The notes below the pieces were generated by a model. That model searched no databases and was not told the DNA's origin. It saw only the letters and a program-made list of their open reading frames with translations. The position numbers were made by a program, and so were the translations under genes. Positions 12,644 through 25,670 of a stretch of DNA of 64,000 nucleotides are shown here, piece by piece. The stretch's first letter is position 1. Each line of letters starts with the position of its first letter. The stretch is from Pollenia angustigena (lineage: Eukaryota > Arthropoda > Insecta > Diptera > Polleniidae). The stretch lies in NCBI GenBank assembly GCA_930367215.1, contig OV884056.1, positions 127,098,053-127,162,052 of the forward strand, given 5' to 3'.

Positions 12644-12849
12644 CGTTGTCCAAATTAAATATAATTTAAATCTAATAATTTTTAAAAGCAAGAAGCATAA
12701 TTATGCTTTATATTTATCATTGCGATTATCGTCACATCGTGGGAACTAAAAGAGAGGTTCAAATAACATTTAATTTAACCCAATGCAACAACGTGGGAAA
12801 TTACGACGTCAGCAGAAATGTCTTGCAAGTGTTGCTAAAAATAATGTTA

Positions 12850-13077
12850 CATTAAGAGATGGTATGCCATATATTAACTTGCACAGGCGTTTTCACATTT
12901 CCTACAGAGCCGGTTTGCTTAAATTTGCCCACAATTATTCCGATTGTGAACACATTTGATCGATTATGGTGATCAAAAACATCAAGATGTGCACAAAATG
13001 TATTTTTGATTTGAACGCCCATTTTCGTAAAAGGCTTCAGCAATCTTAACGCGCTGCTCAGTGCTGCTCCTTTCCAT
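12850..13077 (-). pseudogene. Mariner-like transposase remnant, N-terminal HTH part
   Basis: From the ATG at 13077 (minus strand) the frame reads MERSSTEQRVKIAEAFYENG and soon hits a stop. After one frameshift the neighbouring frame continues FCAHLDVFDHHNRSNVF and GIIVGKFKQTGSVGN. The order matches the N-terminal helix-turn-helix module (DUF4817-like) of a group of insect mariner transposases: E-Q-R-x-x-I-V-x-x-Y-Y, then S-x-x-x-I-x-x-x-V-x-K-F-x-x-T-G-S-V. It would have bound the terminal inverted repeats. The start codon is about 90 bp inside the right TIR, as expected. The frameshift and stops mark it as dead. Confidence 0.72.
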
Positions 13078-16000
13078 GGTTGAATTTAGCACTGATACCA
13101 AGAAATGTCAAATTAAGTTGGACAAAAATTTTACGTTAAGGTGTGACTCACAGTTAGACCACCCTTAAGTAATAATAAACCTTAAAATTATTCGTACATA
13201 AGGAAATTCGATAATAAAAAACTATAACTATACGTAAATATATTTGTCACTTACATAAATTTTCGTTTCGAAAATTATTATAACTTAATTTTCAATATTG
13301 GTAAAACACGTGAATGTAGGTTTTTAATACCTAATTTTGACTTATATCATACAAACTAAAAAATATATCGCAAAAAGTGGCGTATACGACAAAATTGAAA
13401 AATTTTTTTGGACGTGATAATGGCTATAACTTAAAAATTTTTTTCCATGACTTTAGATATATTTACATAAATCGATAAAGAACTTCAAACACAATATCTG
13501 ACAAAAATATTGGACGACTTTTTTCACGTACATTTTTGTGTATACAAATTTGAACCTTAAGATTCGATTTCCCAAAAAACAATTTTTGTGATATACGGCA
13601 AGATAACTTCGGCACGACGATATGTAATTTTCTTATTTAGATTTGGTAAACTAGAATCTTTAATTTGAATCATGATGCATCACCGTGAGATAATAAATGA
13701 CCAGAGCTCGAAAGCGGTGAGTTTAACTATTTAGTTTTACCTTTGAATTTTCTGTCACCATATGTAATATTTCTTTAGTTCGAATCATGATGCATCACCG
13801 TAAGATATTAAATGACCAGAACTCGAAAGCGATGAGTTTAACAAATTATTTTTACCTTTGAATTTTCTGTCACCATATGTCCTTTTCTTATTTAGATTTG
13901 GTAAACTATAATCTTTAATTCGAATCATGATGCATCACCGTGAGATATTAAATGATCAGAACTCGAAAAGCATTGAGTTTAACAATTTATTCTTACTTTT
14001 AAATTTGCTGTCACCATATGTAATTTTCTTATTTAGATTTGGTAAACTAGAATCATTAATTCGAGTCATGATTCATCACCGTGAGATATTAAATGACCAG
14101 AACTCAAAAGCGACGAGTTTAACAATTTATTCTTACTTTTAAATTGTCTGTCACCATATGTAATTTTCTTATTTAGTTTGGTAAACTAAAATCTTTAATT
14201 CGAATCATGATGCATCACCGTCAGCTATTAAATGATCAGAACTCGAAAGCGGTGAGTTTAACTATTTAGTTTTACCTTTGAATTTTCGGTCACCATATGT
14301 AATTTTCTTATTTAGATTTGGTAAACTAGAATCTTTAATTAGAATCATGATGCCTCACCGTGAGATATTAAATGACCAGAACTCGAAGGCGATGAGTTTA
14401 ACAATTTATTCTTACTTTTAAAATGTCTGTCACCATATGTAATTTCCTTATTTAGATTTGGTAAACTAGAATCTTTAATTCGAGTAATGATTCATCACCG
14501 TGAGATATTAAATGACCAGAACTCGAAAGCGATGAGTTTAAATATATATTTTTGCCTTTACATTTTCTGTCACCATATGTAATTTTCTTATTTAGATTTG
14601 GTAAACTAGAATCATTAATTCGAATCATGATGCATCACCGTGAGATATTAAATGACCAGAACTCGAAAGAGGTGAGTTTAACTATTTAGTTTTACCTTTG
14701 AAATTTCCTGTCACCATATGTAATTTTCTTATTTAGATTTGGTAAACTAGAATTTTTAATTCGAATCATGATGCATCACCGTGAGATATTAAATGACCAC
14801 AACTCGAAAGCGATGAGTTTAACAAATTATTTTTACCTTTTAATTTTCTGTCACCATATGTAGTTTTCTTATTTAGATTTGGTAAACTAGAATCTTTAAT
14901 TTGAATCATGATGCATCACCGTGAGATATTAAATGACCAGAACTCGAAAGCGGTGAGTTTAACTATTTAGTTTTACCTTTGAATTTTCTGTCACCATATT
15001 TAATTTTCTTATTTAGATTTGGTAAACTAGAATCATTAATTCGAATCATGATGCATCACCGTGAGATATTAAATGACCAGAACTCAAAAGCGGTGAGTTT
15101 AACAATTTAGTTTTACCTTTGAATTTTCTGTCATCATATGTAATTTTCTTATTTAGATTTGGTAAACTAGAATCTTTAATTCGAATCATGATGCATCACC
15201 GTGAGATATTAAATGACCAGAACTCGAAAGCGGTGAGTTTAACAATTTATTCTTACTTTTAAAATTTCTGTCACCATATGTAACTTTCTTATATAGATTT
15301 GGTAAATTAGAAGCTTTAATTCGAATCATGATGCATCACCTTATGATATTAAATGACTAGAACTCGAAAGCGAAGAGTTTAACAATTTATTCCTACTTTT
15401 AAATTTTCTGTCACCATATGTAATTTTCTTATTTAGATTTGGTAAACTAGAATCTTTAATTCGAATCATGATGCATCACCGTCAGCTATTAAATGATCAG
15501 AACTCGAAAGCGGTGAGTTTAACTATTTAGTTTTACCTTTGAATTTTCTGTCACCATATGTAATTTTCTTATTTAGATTTGGAAAACTAGAATCTTTAAT
15601 TCGAATCATGATGCATCACCGTGAGATATTAAATGACCAGAACTCGAAAGCGGTGAGTTTAACAATTTAGTTTTACCTTTGAATTTTCTGTCACCATATG
15701 TAATTTTCTTATTTAGATTTGGTAAACTAGAATCTTTAATTCGAATCATGATGCATCACCGTGAGATATTAAATGACCAGAACTCGAAAGCGGTGAGTTT
15801 AACAATTTAGTTTTACCTTTGAATTTTCGGTCACCATATGTAATTTTCTTATTTAGATTTGGTAAACTAGAATCTTTAATTCGAATCATGATGCATCACC
15901 GTGAGATATTAAATGACCACAACTCGAAAGCGATGAGTTTAACAAATTAATTTTACCTTTGAATTTTCTGTCACCATTTGTAATTTTCTTATTTAGATTT

Positions 16001-19000
16001 GGTAAACTAGAATCTTTAATTTGATTCATGATGCATCACCGTGAGATATTAAATGACCAGAACTCGAAAGCGGTGAGTTTAACTATTTAGTTTTACCTTT
16101 GAATTTTCTGTCACCATATGTAATTTTCTTATTTAGATTTGGTAAACTAGAATCTTTAGTTCGAATCATGATGCATCACCGTAAGATATTAAATGACCAG
16201 AACTCGAAAGCGATGAGTTTAACAAATTATTTTTACCTTTGAATTTTCTGTCACCATATGTCCTTTTCTTATTTAGATTTGGTAAACTAGAATCTTTAAT
16301 TCGAATCATGATGCATCACCGTGAGATATTAAATGATCAGAACTCGAAAGCGATGAGTTTAACAATTTATTCCTACTTTTAAATTTTCTGTCACCATATG
16401 TAATTTTCTTATTTAGATTTGGTAAACTAGAATCTTTAATTCGAATCATGATGCATCACCGTCAGCTATTAAATGATCAGAACTCGAAAGCGGTGAGTTT
16501 AACTATTTAGTTTTACCTTTGAATTTTCCTGCACCATATGTAATTTTCTTATTTAGATTTGGTAAACTAGAATCTTTAATTCGAATCATGATGCATCACC
16601 GTGAGATATTAAATGACCACAACTCGAAAGCGATGAGTTTAACAAATTAATTTTACCTTTGAATTTTCTGTCACCATATGTAATTTTCTTATTTAGATTT
16701 GGTAAACTAGAATCTTTAATTTGAATCATGATGCATCACTGTGAGATATTAAATGACCAGAACTCGAAAGCGGTGAGTTTAACAAATTATTTTTACCTTT
16801 GAATTTTCTGTCACCATATGTACTTTTCTTATTTAGATTTGGTAAACTAGAATCTTTAATTCGAGTCATGATGCATCACCGTGAGATATTAAATCACCAG
16901 AACTCGAAAGCGGTGAGTTTAACAATTTAGTTTTACCTTTGAATTTTCTGTCACCATATGTAATTTTCTTATTTAGATTTGGTAAACTAGAATCTTTAAT
17001 ACGAATCATGATGCATCACCGTGAGATATTAAATGACCAGAACTCGAAGGCGATGAGTTTAACAATTTATTCTTACTTTTAAAATTTCTGTCACCATATG
17101 TAATTTCCTTATTTAGATTTGGTAAACTAGAATCTTTAATTCGAGACATGATTCATCACCGTGAGATATTAAATGACCAGAACTCAAAAGCGATGAGTTT
17201 AAATATATATTTTTGCCCCTACATTTTCTGTCACCATATGTAATTTTATTATTTAGATTTGGTAAACTAAAATCTTTAATTCGAATCACGATGCATCACC
17301 TTGAGATATTAAATGACTAGAAATCGAAAGCGATGAGTTTAACAATTTATTCTTACTTTTAAATTTTCTGTCACCATATGTAATTTTCTTATTTAGATTT
17401 GGTAAACTAGAATCTTTAATTCAAATCATGATGCATCACCGTCAGCTATTAAATGATCAGAACTAGAAAGCGGTGAGTTTAACTATTTAGTTTTACCTTT
17501 GAATTTTCCTGCACCATATGTAATTTTCTTATTTAGATTTGGTAAACTAGAATCTTTAATTCGAATCATGATGCATCTCCGTGAGATATTAAATGACCAG
17601 AACTCGGAAGCGGTGAGTTTAACAATTTAGTTTTACCTTTGAATTTTCTATCACCATATGTAATTTTCTTATTTAGATTTGGTAAACTAGAATCTTTAAT
17701 TAGAATCATGATGCATCAACTTGAGATATTAAATGACCACAACTCGAAAGCGGTGAGTTTAACAATTTAGTTTTACCTTTGAATTTTTGGTCACCATATG
17801 TAATTTTCTTATTTAGATTTGGTAAACTAGAATCTTTAATTCGAATCATGATGCATCACCGTGAGATATTAAATGACCACAACTCGAAAGCGATGAGTTT
17901 AACAACTTAATTTTACCTTTGAATTTTCTGTCACCATATGTAATTTTCTTATTTAGATTTGGTAAACAAGAATCTTTAATTCGAATCATGATGCATCACC
18001 GTAAGATATTAAATGCATCACCGTAAGATATTAAATGACCAGAACTCGAAAGCGATGAGTTTAACAAATTATTTTTACCTTTGAATTTTCTGTCACCATA
18101 TGTAATTTTCTTATTTAGATTTGGTAAACTAGAATCTTTAATTCGAATCATGATGCATCACCGTGAGATATTAAATGACCACAACTCGAAAGCGATGAGT
18201 TTAACAAATTAATTTTACCTTTGAATTTTCTGTCACCATATGTAATTTTCTTATTTAGATTTGGTAAACTAGAATCTTTAATTTGAATCATGATGCATCA
18301 CTGTGAGATATTAAATGACCAGAACTCGAAAGCGGTGAGTTTAACAAATTATTTTTACCTTTGAATTTTCTGTCACCATATGTACTTTTCTTATTTAGAT
18401 TTGGTAAACTAGAATCTTTAATTAGAATCATGATGCATCACCGTCAGCTATTAAATGATCAGAACTCGAAAGCGGTGAGTTTAACTATTTAGTTTTACCT
18501 TTGAATTTTCCTGCACCATATGTAATTTTCTTATTTAGATTTGGTAAACTAGAATCTTTAATTCGAATCATGATGCATCACCGTGAGATATTAAATGTAA
18601 TTTTCTTATTTAGATTTGGTAAACTAGAATCTTTAATTCGAATCATGATGCATCACCGTGAGATAATAAATGACCAGAACTCGAAAGCGGTGATTTTAAC
18701 AAATTAATTTTACCTTTGAATTTTCTGTCAGCATATGTAATTTTCTTATTTAGATTTGGTAAACTAGAATCTTTAATTTGAATCATGATGCATCACTGTG
18801 AGATATTAAATGACCAGAACTCGAAAGCGGTGAGTTTAACAAATTATTTTTACCTTTGAATTTTCTGTCACCATATGTAATTTTCTTATTTAGATTTGGT
18901 AAACTAAAATCTTTAATTCGAATCATGATGCATCACCGTCAGCTATTAAATGATCAGAACTCGAAAGCGGTGAGTTTAACTATTTAGTTTTACCTTTGAA

Positions 19001-22000
19001 TTTTCTGTCACCATATGTAATTTTCTTATTTAGATTTGGTAATCTAGAATCTTTAATTCGAATCATGATGCATCACCGTCAACTATTAAATGATCGAACT
19101 CGAAAGCGGTGATTTTAACTATTTAGTTTTACCTTTGAATTTTCTGTCACCATATGTAATTTTCTTATTTAGATTTGGTAAACTAGAATCTTTAATTCGA
19201 ATCATGATGCATCACCGTGAGATATTAAATGACCAGAACTCGAAAGCGGTGAGTTTAACAATTTAGTTTTACCTTTGAATTTTCTGTCACCATATGTAAT
19301 TTTCTTATTTAGATTTGGTAAACTAGAATCTTTAATTCGAATCATGATGCATCACCGTGAGATATTAAATGACCAGAACTCGAAAGCGGTGAGTTTAACA
19401 ATTTAGTTTTACCTTTGAATTTTCTGTCACCATATGTAATTTTCTTATTTAGATTTGGTAAACTAGAATCTTTAATTCGAGTCATGATGCATCACCGTGA
19501 GATATTAAATGACCAGAACTCGAAAGCGGTGAGTTTAACTATTTAGTTTTACCTTTGAATTTTCGGTCACCATATGTAATTTTCTTATTTAGATTTGGTA
19601 AACTAGAATCTTTAATTCGAATCATGATGCATCACCGTGAGATATTAAATGACCAGAACTCGAAAGCGGTGAGTTTAACTATTTAGTTTTACCTTTGAAT
19701 TTTCGGTCACCATATGTAATTTTCTTATTTAGATTTGGTAAACTAGAATCTTTAATTCGAATCATGATGCATCACCGTGAGATATTAAATGACCAGAACT
19801 CGAAAGCGGTGAGTTTAACAATTTAGTTTTACCTTTGAATTTTCTGTCACCATATGTAATTTTCTTATTTAGATTTGGTAAACTAGAATCTTTAATTCGA
19901 ATCATGATGCATCACCGTGAGATATTAAATGACCAGAACTCGAAAGCGGTGAGTTTAACAATTTAGTTTTACCTTTGAATTTTCTGTCACCATATGTAAT
20001 TTTCTTATTTAGATTTGGTAAACTAGAATCTTTAATTCGAGTCATGATGCATCACCGTGAGATATTAAATGACCAGAACTCGAAAGCGGTGAGTTTAACT
20101 ATTTAGTTTTACCTTTGAATTTTCGGTCACCATATGTAATTTTCTTATTTAGATTTGGTAAACTAGAATCTTTAATTCGAATCATGATGCATCACCGTGA
20201 GATATTAAATGACCACAACTCGAAAGCGATGAGTTTAACAATTAATTCTTACTTTTAAAATTTCTGTCACCATATGTAATTTCCTTATTTAGATTTGGTA
20301 AACTAGAAACTTTAATTCGAGTCATGATTCATCACCGTGAGATATTAAATGACCAGAACTCGAAAGCGACGAGTTTAACAATTTATTCTTACTTTTAAAT
20401 TGTCTGTCACCATATGTAATTTTCTTATTTAGATTTGGTAAACTAAAATCTTTAATTCGAATCATGATGCATCACCGTCAGCTATTAAATGATCAGAACT
20501 CGAAAGCGGTGAGTTTAACTATTTAGTTTTACCTTTGAATTTTCTGTCACCATATGTAATTTTCTTATTTAGATTTGGTAATCTAGAATCTTTAATTCGA
20601 ATCATGATGCATCACCGTCAACTATTAAATGATCGAACTCGAAAGCGGTGAGTTTAACTATTTAGTTTTACCTTTGAATTTTCTGTCACCATATGTAATT
20701 TTCTTATTTAGATTTGGTAAACTAGAATCTTTAATTCGAATCATGATGCATCACCGTGAGATATTAAATGACCAGAACTCGAAAGCGGTGAGTTTAACAA
20801 TTTAGTTTTACCTTTGAATTTTCTGTCACCATATGTAATTTTCTTATTTAGATTTGGTAAACTAGAATCTTTAATTCGAGTCATGATGCATCACCGTGAG
20901 ATATTAAATGACCAGAACTCGAAAGCGGTGAGTTTAACTATTTAGTTTTACCTTTGAATTTTCGGTCACCATATGTAATTTTCTTATTTAGATTTGGTAA
21001 ACTAGAATCTTTAATTTGAATCATGATGCATCACTGTGAGATATTAAATGACCAGAACTCGAAAGCGGTGAGTTTAACAAATTATTTTTACCTTTGAATT
21101 TTCTGTCACCATATGTAATTTTCTTATTTAGATTTGGTAAACTAGAATCTTTAATTTGAATCATGATGCATCACTGTGAGATATTAAATGACCAGAACTC
21201 GAAAGCGGTGAGTTTAACAAATTATTTTTACCTTTGAATTTTCTGTCACCATATGTACTTTTCTTATTTAGATTTGGTAAACTAGAATCTTTAATTAGAA
21301 TCATGATGCATCACCGTGAGATATTAAATGACCAGAACTCGAATGCGGTGAGTTTAACAATTTAGTTTTACCTTTGAATTTTCAGTCACCATATGTAATT
21401 TTCTTATTTAGATTTGGTAAACTAGAATCTTTAATTCGAATCATGATGCATCACCGTGAGATAATAAATGACCAGAACTCGAAAGCGGTGATTTTAACAA
21501 TTTAGTTTTACCTTTGAATTTTCTGTCACCATATGTAATTTTCTTATTTTGATTTGGTAAACTAGAATCTTTAATTCGAATCATGATGCATCACCGTAAG
21601 ATATTAAATGACCAGAACTCGAGTTTAACTATTTAGTTTTACCTTTGAATTTTCGGTCACCATATGTAATTTTCTTATTTAGATTTGGTAAACTAGAATC
21701 TTTAATTCGAATCATGATGCATCACCGTGAGATATTAAATGACCAGAACTCGAAAGCGGTGAGTTTAACAATTTAGTTTTACCTTTGAATTTTCTGTCAC
21801 CATATGTAATTTTCTTATTTAGATTTGGTAAACTAGAATCTTTAATTCGAATCATGATGCATCACCGTGAGATATTAAATGACCAGAACTCGAAAGCGGT
21901 GAGTTTAACAATTTAGTTTTACCTTTGAATTTTCGGTCACCATATGTAATTTTCTTATTTAGATTTGGTAAACTAGAATCTTTAATTCGAATCATGATGC

Positions 22001-24309
22001 ATCACCGTGAGATATTAAATGACCACAACTCGAAAGCGATGAGTTTAACAAATTAATTTTACCTTTGAATTTTCTGTCACCATATGTAATTTTCTTATTT
22101 AGATTTGGTAAACTAGAATCTTTAATTTGAATCATGATGCATCACCGTAAGATATTAAATGACCAGAACTCGAAAGCGATGAGTTTAACAAATTATTTTT
22201 ACCTTTGAATTTTCTGTCACCATATGTCCTTTTCTTATTTAGATTTGGTAAACTAGAATCTTTAATTCGAATCATGATGCATCACCGTGAGATATTAAAT
22301 GATCAGAACTCGAAAAGCATTGAGTTTAACAATTTATTCTTACTTTTAATTTGCTGTCACCATATGTAATTTTCTTATTTAGATTTGGTAAACTAGAATC
22401 ATTAATTCGAGTCATGATTCATCACCGTGAGATATTAAATGACCAGAACTCAAAAGCGACGAGTTTAACAATTTATTCTTACTTTTAAATTGTCTGTCAC
22501 CATATGTAATTTTCTTATTTAGATTTGGTAAACTAAAATCTTTAATTCGAATCATGATGCATCACCGTCAGCTATTAAATGATCAGAACTCGAAAGCGGT
22601 GAGTTTAACTATTTAGTTTTACCTTTGAATGTTCGGTCACCATATGTAATTTTCTTATTTAGATTTGGTAAACTAGAATCTTTAATTAGAATCATGATGC
22701 ATCACCGTGAGATATTAAATGACCAGAACTCGAAGGCGATGAGTTTAACAATTTATTCTTACTTTTAAAATGTCTGTCACCATATGTAATTTCCTTATTT
22801 AGATTTGGTAAACTAGAATCTTTAATTCGAGTAATGATTCATCACCGTGAGATATTAAATGACCAGAACTCGAAAGCGATTATTTTAAATATATATTGTT
22901 GCCTTTACATTTTCTGTCACCCTATGTAATTTTCTTATTTAGATTTGGTAAACTAGAATCATTAATTCGAATCATGATGCATCACCGTGAGATATTAAAT
23001 GACCAGAACTCGAAAGCGGTGAGTTTAACTATTTAGTTTTACCTTTGAAATTTCCTGTCACCATATGTAATTTTCTTATTTAGATTTGGTAAACTAGAAA
23101 CTTTAATTCGAATCATGATGCATCACCGTGAGATATTAAATGACCACAACTCGAAAGCGATGAGTTTAACAAATTATTTTTACCTTTTAATTTTCTGTCA
23201 CCATATGTAGTTTTCTTATTTAGATTTGGTAAACTAGAATCTTTAATTTGAATCATGATGCATCACCGTGAGATATTAAATGACCAGAACTCGAAAGCGG
23301 TGAGTTTAACTATTTAGTTTTACCTTTGAAATTTCCTGTCACCATATGTAATTTTCTTATTTAGATTTGGTAAACTAGAAACTTTATTTCGAATCATGAT
23401 GCATCACCGTGAGATATTAAATGACCACAACTCGAAAGCGATGAGTTTAACAAATTATTTTTACCTTTTAATTTTCTGTCACCATATGTATGTTTTCTTA
23501 TTTAGATTTGGTAAACTAGAATCTTTAATTTGAATCATGATGCATCACCGTGAGATATTAAATGACCAGAACTCGAAAGCGGTGAGTTTAACAATTTAGT
23601 TTTACCTTTGAATTTTTTGTCACCATATGTAATTTTCTTATTTAGATTTGGTAAACTAGAATCTTTAATTAGAATTATGATGCATCACCGTGAGATATTA
23701 AATGACCAGAACTCGAAAACGGTGAGTTTAACAATTTAGTTTTACCTTTGAATTTTCTGTCACCATATCTAATTTTCTTATTTAGATTTGGTAAACTAGA
23801 ATCTTTAATTCGAATCATGATGCATCACCGTGAGATATTAAATGACCAGAACTCGAAAGCGGTGAGTTTAACAATTTATTCTTACTTTTAAAATTTCTGT
23901 CACCATATGTAATTTCCTTATTTAGATTTGGTAAACTAGAATCTTTAATTCAAGTCATGATTCATCACCGTGAGATATTAAATGACCAGAACTCGAAAGC
24001 GATGAGTTTAAATATATATTTTTGCCCTTACATTTTCTGTCACCATATGTAACTTTCTTATATAGATTTGGTAAATTAGAATCTTTAATTCGAATCATGA
24101 TGCATCACCTTGAGATATTAAATGACTAGAACTCGAAAGCGAAGAGTTTAACAATTTATTCTTACTTTTAAATTTTCTGTCACCATATGTAATTTTCTTA
24201 TTTAGATTTGGTAAACTAGAATCTTTAATTCGAATCATGATGCATCACCGTCAGCTATTATTAACAAATTATTTTTACCTTTGAATTTTCTGTCACCATA
24301 TGTCCTTTT

Positions 24310-25670
24310 CTTATTTAGATTTGGTAAACTAGAATCTTTAATTCGAATCATAATGCATCACCGTGAGATATTAAATGATCAGAACTCGAAAAGCATTGAG
24401 TTTAACAATTTATTCTTACTTTTAAATTTGCTGTCACCATATGTAATTTTCTTATTTAGATTTGGTAAACTAGAATCATTAATTCGAGTCATGATTCATC
24501 ACCGTGAGATATTAAATGACCAGAACTCAAAAGCGACGAGTTTAACAATTTATTCTTACTTTTAAATTGTCTGTCACCATATGTAATTTTCTTATTTAGA
24601 TTTGGTAAACTAAAATCTTTAATTCGAATCATGATGCATCACCGTCAGCTATTAAATGATCAGAACTCGAAAGCGGTGAGTTTAACTATTTAGTTTTACC
24701 TTTGAATTTTCGGTCACCATATGTAATTTTCTTATTTAGATTTGGTAAACTAGAATCTTTAATTAGAATCATGATGCATCACCGTGAGATATTAAATGAC
24801 CAGAACTCGAATGCGGTGAGTTTAACAATTTAGTTTTACCTTTGAATTTTCAGTCACCATATGTAATTTTCTTATTTAGATTTGGTAAACTAGAATCTTT
24901 AATTCGAATCATGATGCATCACCGTGAGATAATAAATGACCAGAACTCGAAAGCGGTGAGTTTAACAATTTAGTTTTACCTTTGAATTTTCTATTTAGAT
25001 TTGGTAAACTAGAATCTTTAATTCGAATCATAATGCATCACCGTGAGATATTAAATGATCAGAACTCGAAAAGCATTGAGTTTAACAATTTATTCTTACT
25101 TTTAAATTTGCTGTCACCATATGTAATTTTCTTATTTAGATTTGGTAAACTAGAATCATTAATTCGAGTCATGATTCATCACCGTGAGATATTAAATGAC
25201 CAGAACTCAAAAGCGACGAGTTTAACAATTCATTCTTACTTTTAAATTGTCTGTCACCATATGTAATTTTCTTATTTAGATTTGGTAAACTAAAATCTTT
25301 AATTCGAATCATGATGCATCACCGTCAGCTATTAAATGATCAGAACTCGAAAGCGGTGAGTTTAACTATTTAGTTTTACCTTTGAATTTTCGGTCACCAT
25401 ATGTAATTTTCTTATTTAGATTTGGTAAACTAGAATCTTTAATTAGAATCATGATGCATCACCGTGAGATATTAAATGACCAGAACTCGAATGCGGTGAG
25501 TTTAACAATTTAGTTTTACCTTTGAATTTTCAGTCACCATATGTAATTTTCTTATTTAGATTTGGTAAACTAGAATCTTTAATTCGAATCATGATGCATC
25601 ACCGTGAGATAATAAATGACCAGAACTCGAAAGCGGTGAGTTTAACAATTTAGTTTTACCTTTGAATTTT
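24310..25670 (+). repeat. 680-bp tandem duplication inside S3
   Basis: The distinctive CATAATGCATCACC monomer at about 24350 recurs at about 25030, followed by the same succession of variants, including GAAAAGCATTGAG and CTCGAATGCGGTGAG. The join near 24990 shows an abnormal TTGAATTTTCTATTTAGATT, where about 23 bp of the monomer is missing. The near-identity implies a recent event. Confidence 0.8.

Larger units (their letters stand above)
9758..13165 (-). mobile_element. Decayed Tc1/mariner-like element, split by a nested insertion
   Basis: Imperfect terminal inverted repeats AGGGTGGTCCAAC (left, 9758) and GTTAGACCACCCT (right, ending 13165) bracket transposase remnants on the minus strand. 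The HTH-bearing N-terminus lies at the right and the C-terminal domain at the left. The interior is interrupted at 10435-12643 by another transposon, and about 100 bp of AT-rich sequence flanks that insertion on each side. A clean TA duplication is not visible, so the exact boundaries may be a few bases off. The element is dead: frames are broken and the catalytic centre is missing. Confidence 0.75.
9328..13619. mobile_element. Unclassified TIR transposon, 4292 bp including nested insertions
   Basis: Left terminus CGTCGTTCCGGAGTTATCTT and right terminus (reverse complement CGTCGTGCCGAAGTTATCTT) form TIRs of roughly 37 bp with two clear mismatches, both continuing into GCCGTATATCACAAAA. The flanking satellite is restored by removing one ATAT (9324-9327, 13620-13623). 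Apart from nested elements, only about 430 bp at the left and 455 bp at the right belong to this element, so it was probably a non-autonomous element of about 0.9 kb. Its own sequence is AT-rich. A short open frame at 9454-9744 shows no recognisable domain. Superfamily undetermined; ATAT or TA targets leave several options. Confidence 0.88.

Noticed and set aside
12482..12691. 69-codon minus-strand frame
   Set aside because: It runs across the right TIR of the Transib-like element into mariner sequence, so it is a chance frame spanning an insertion boundary.
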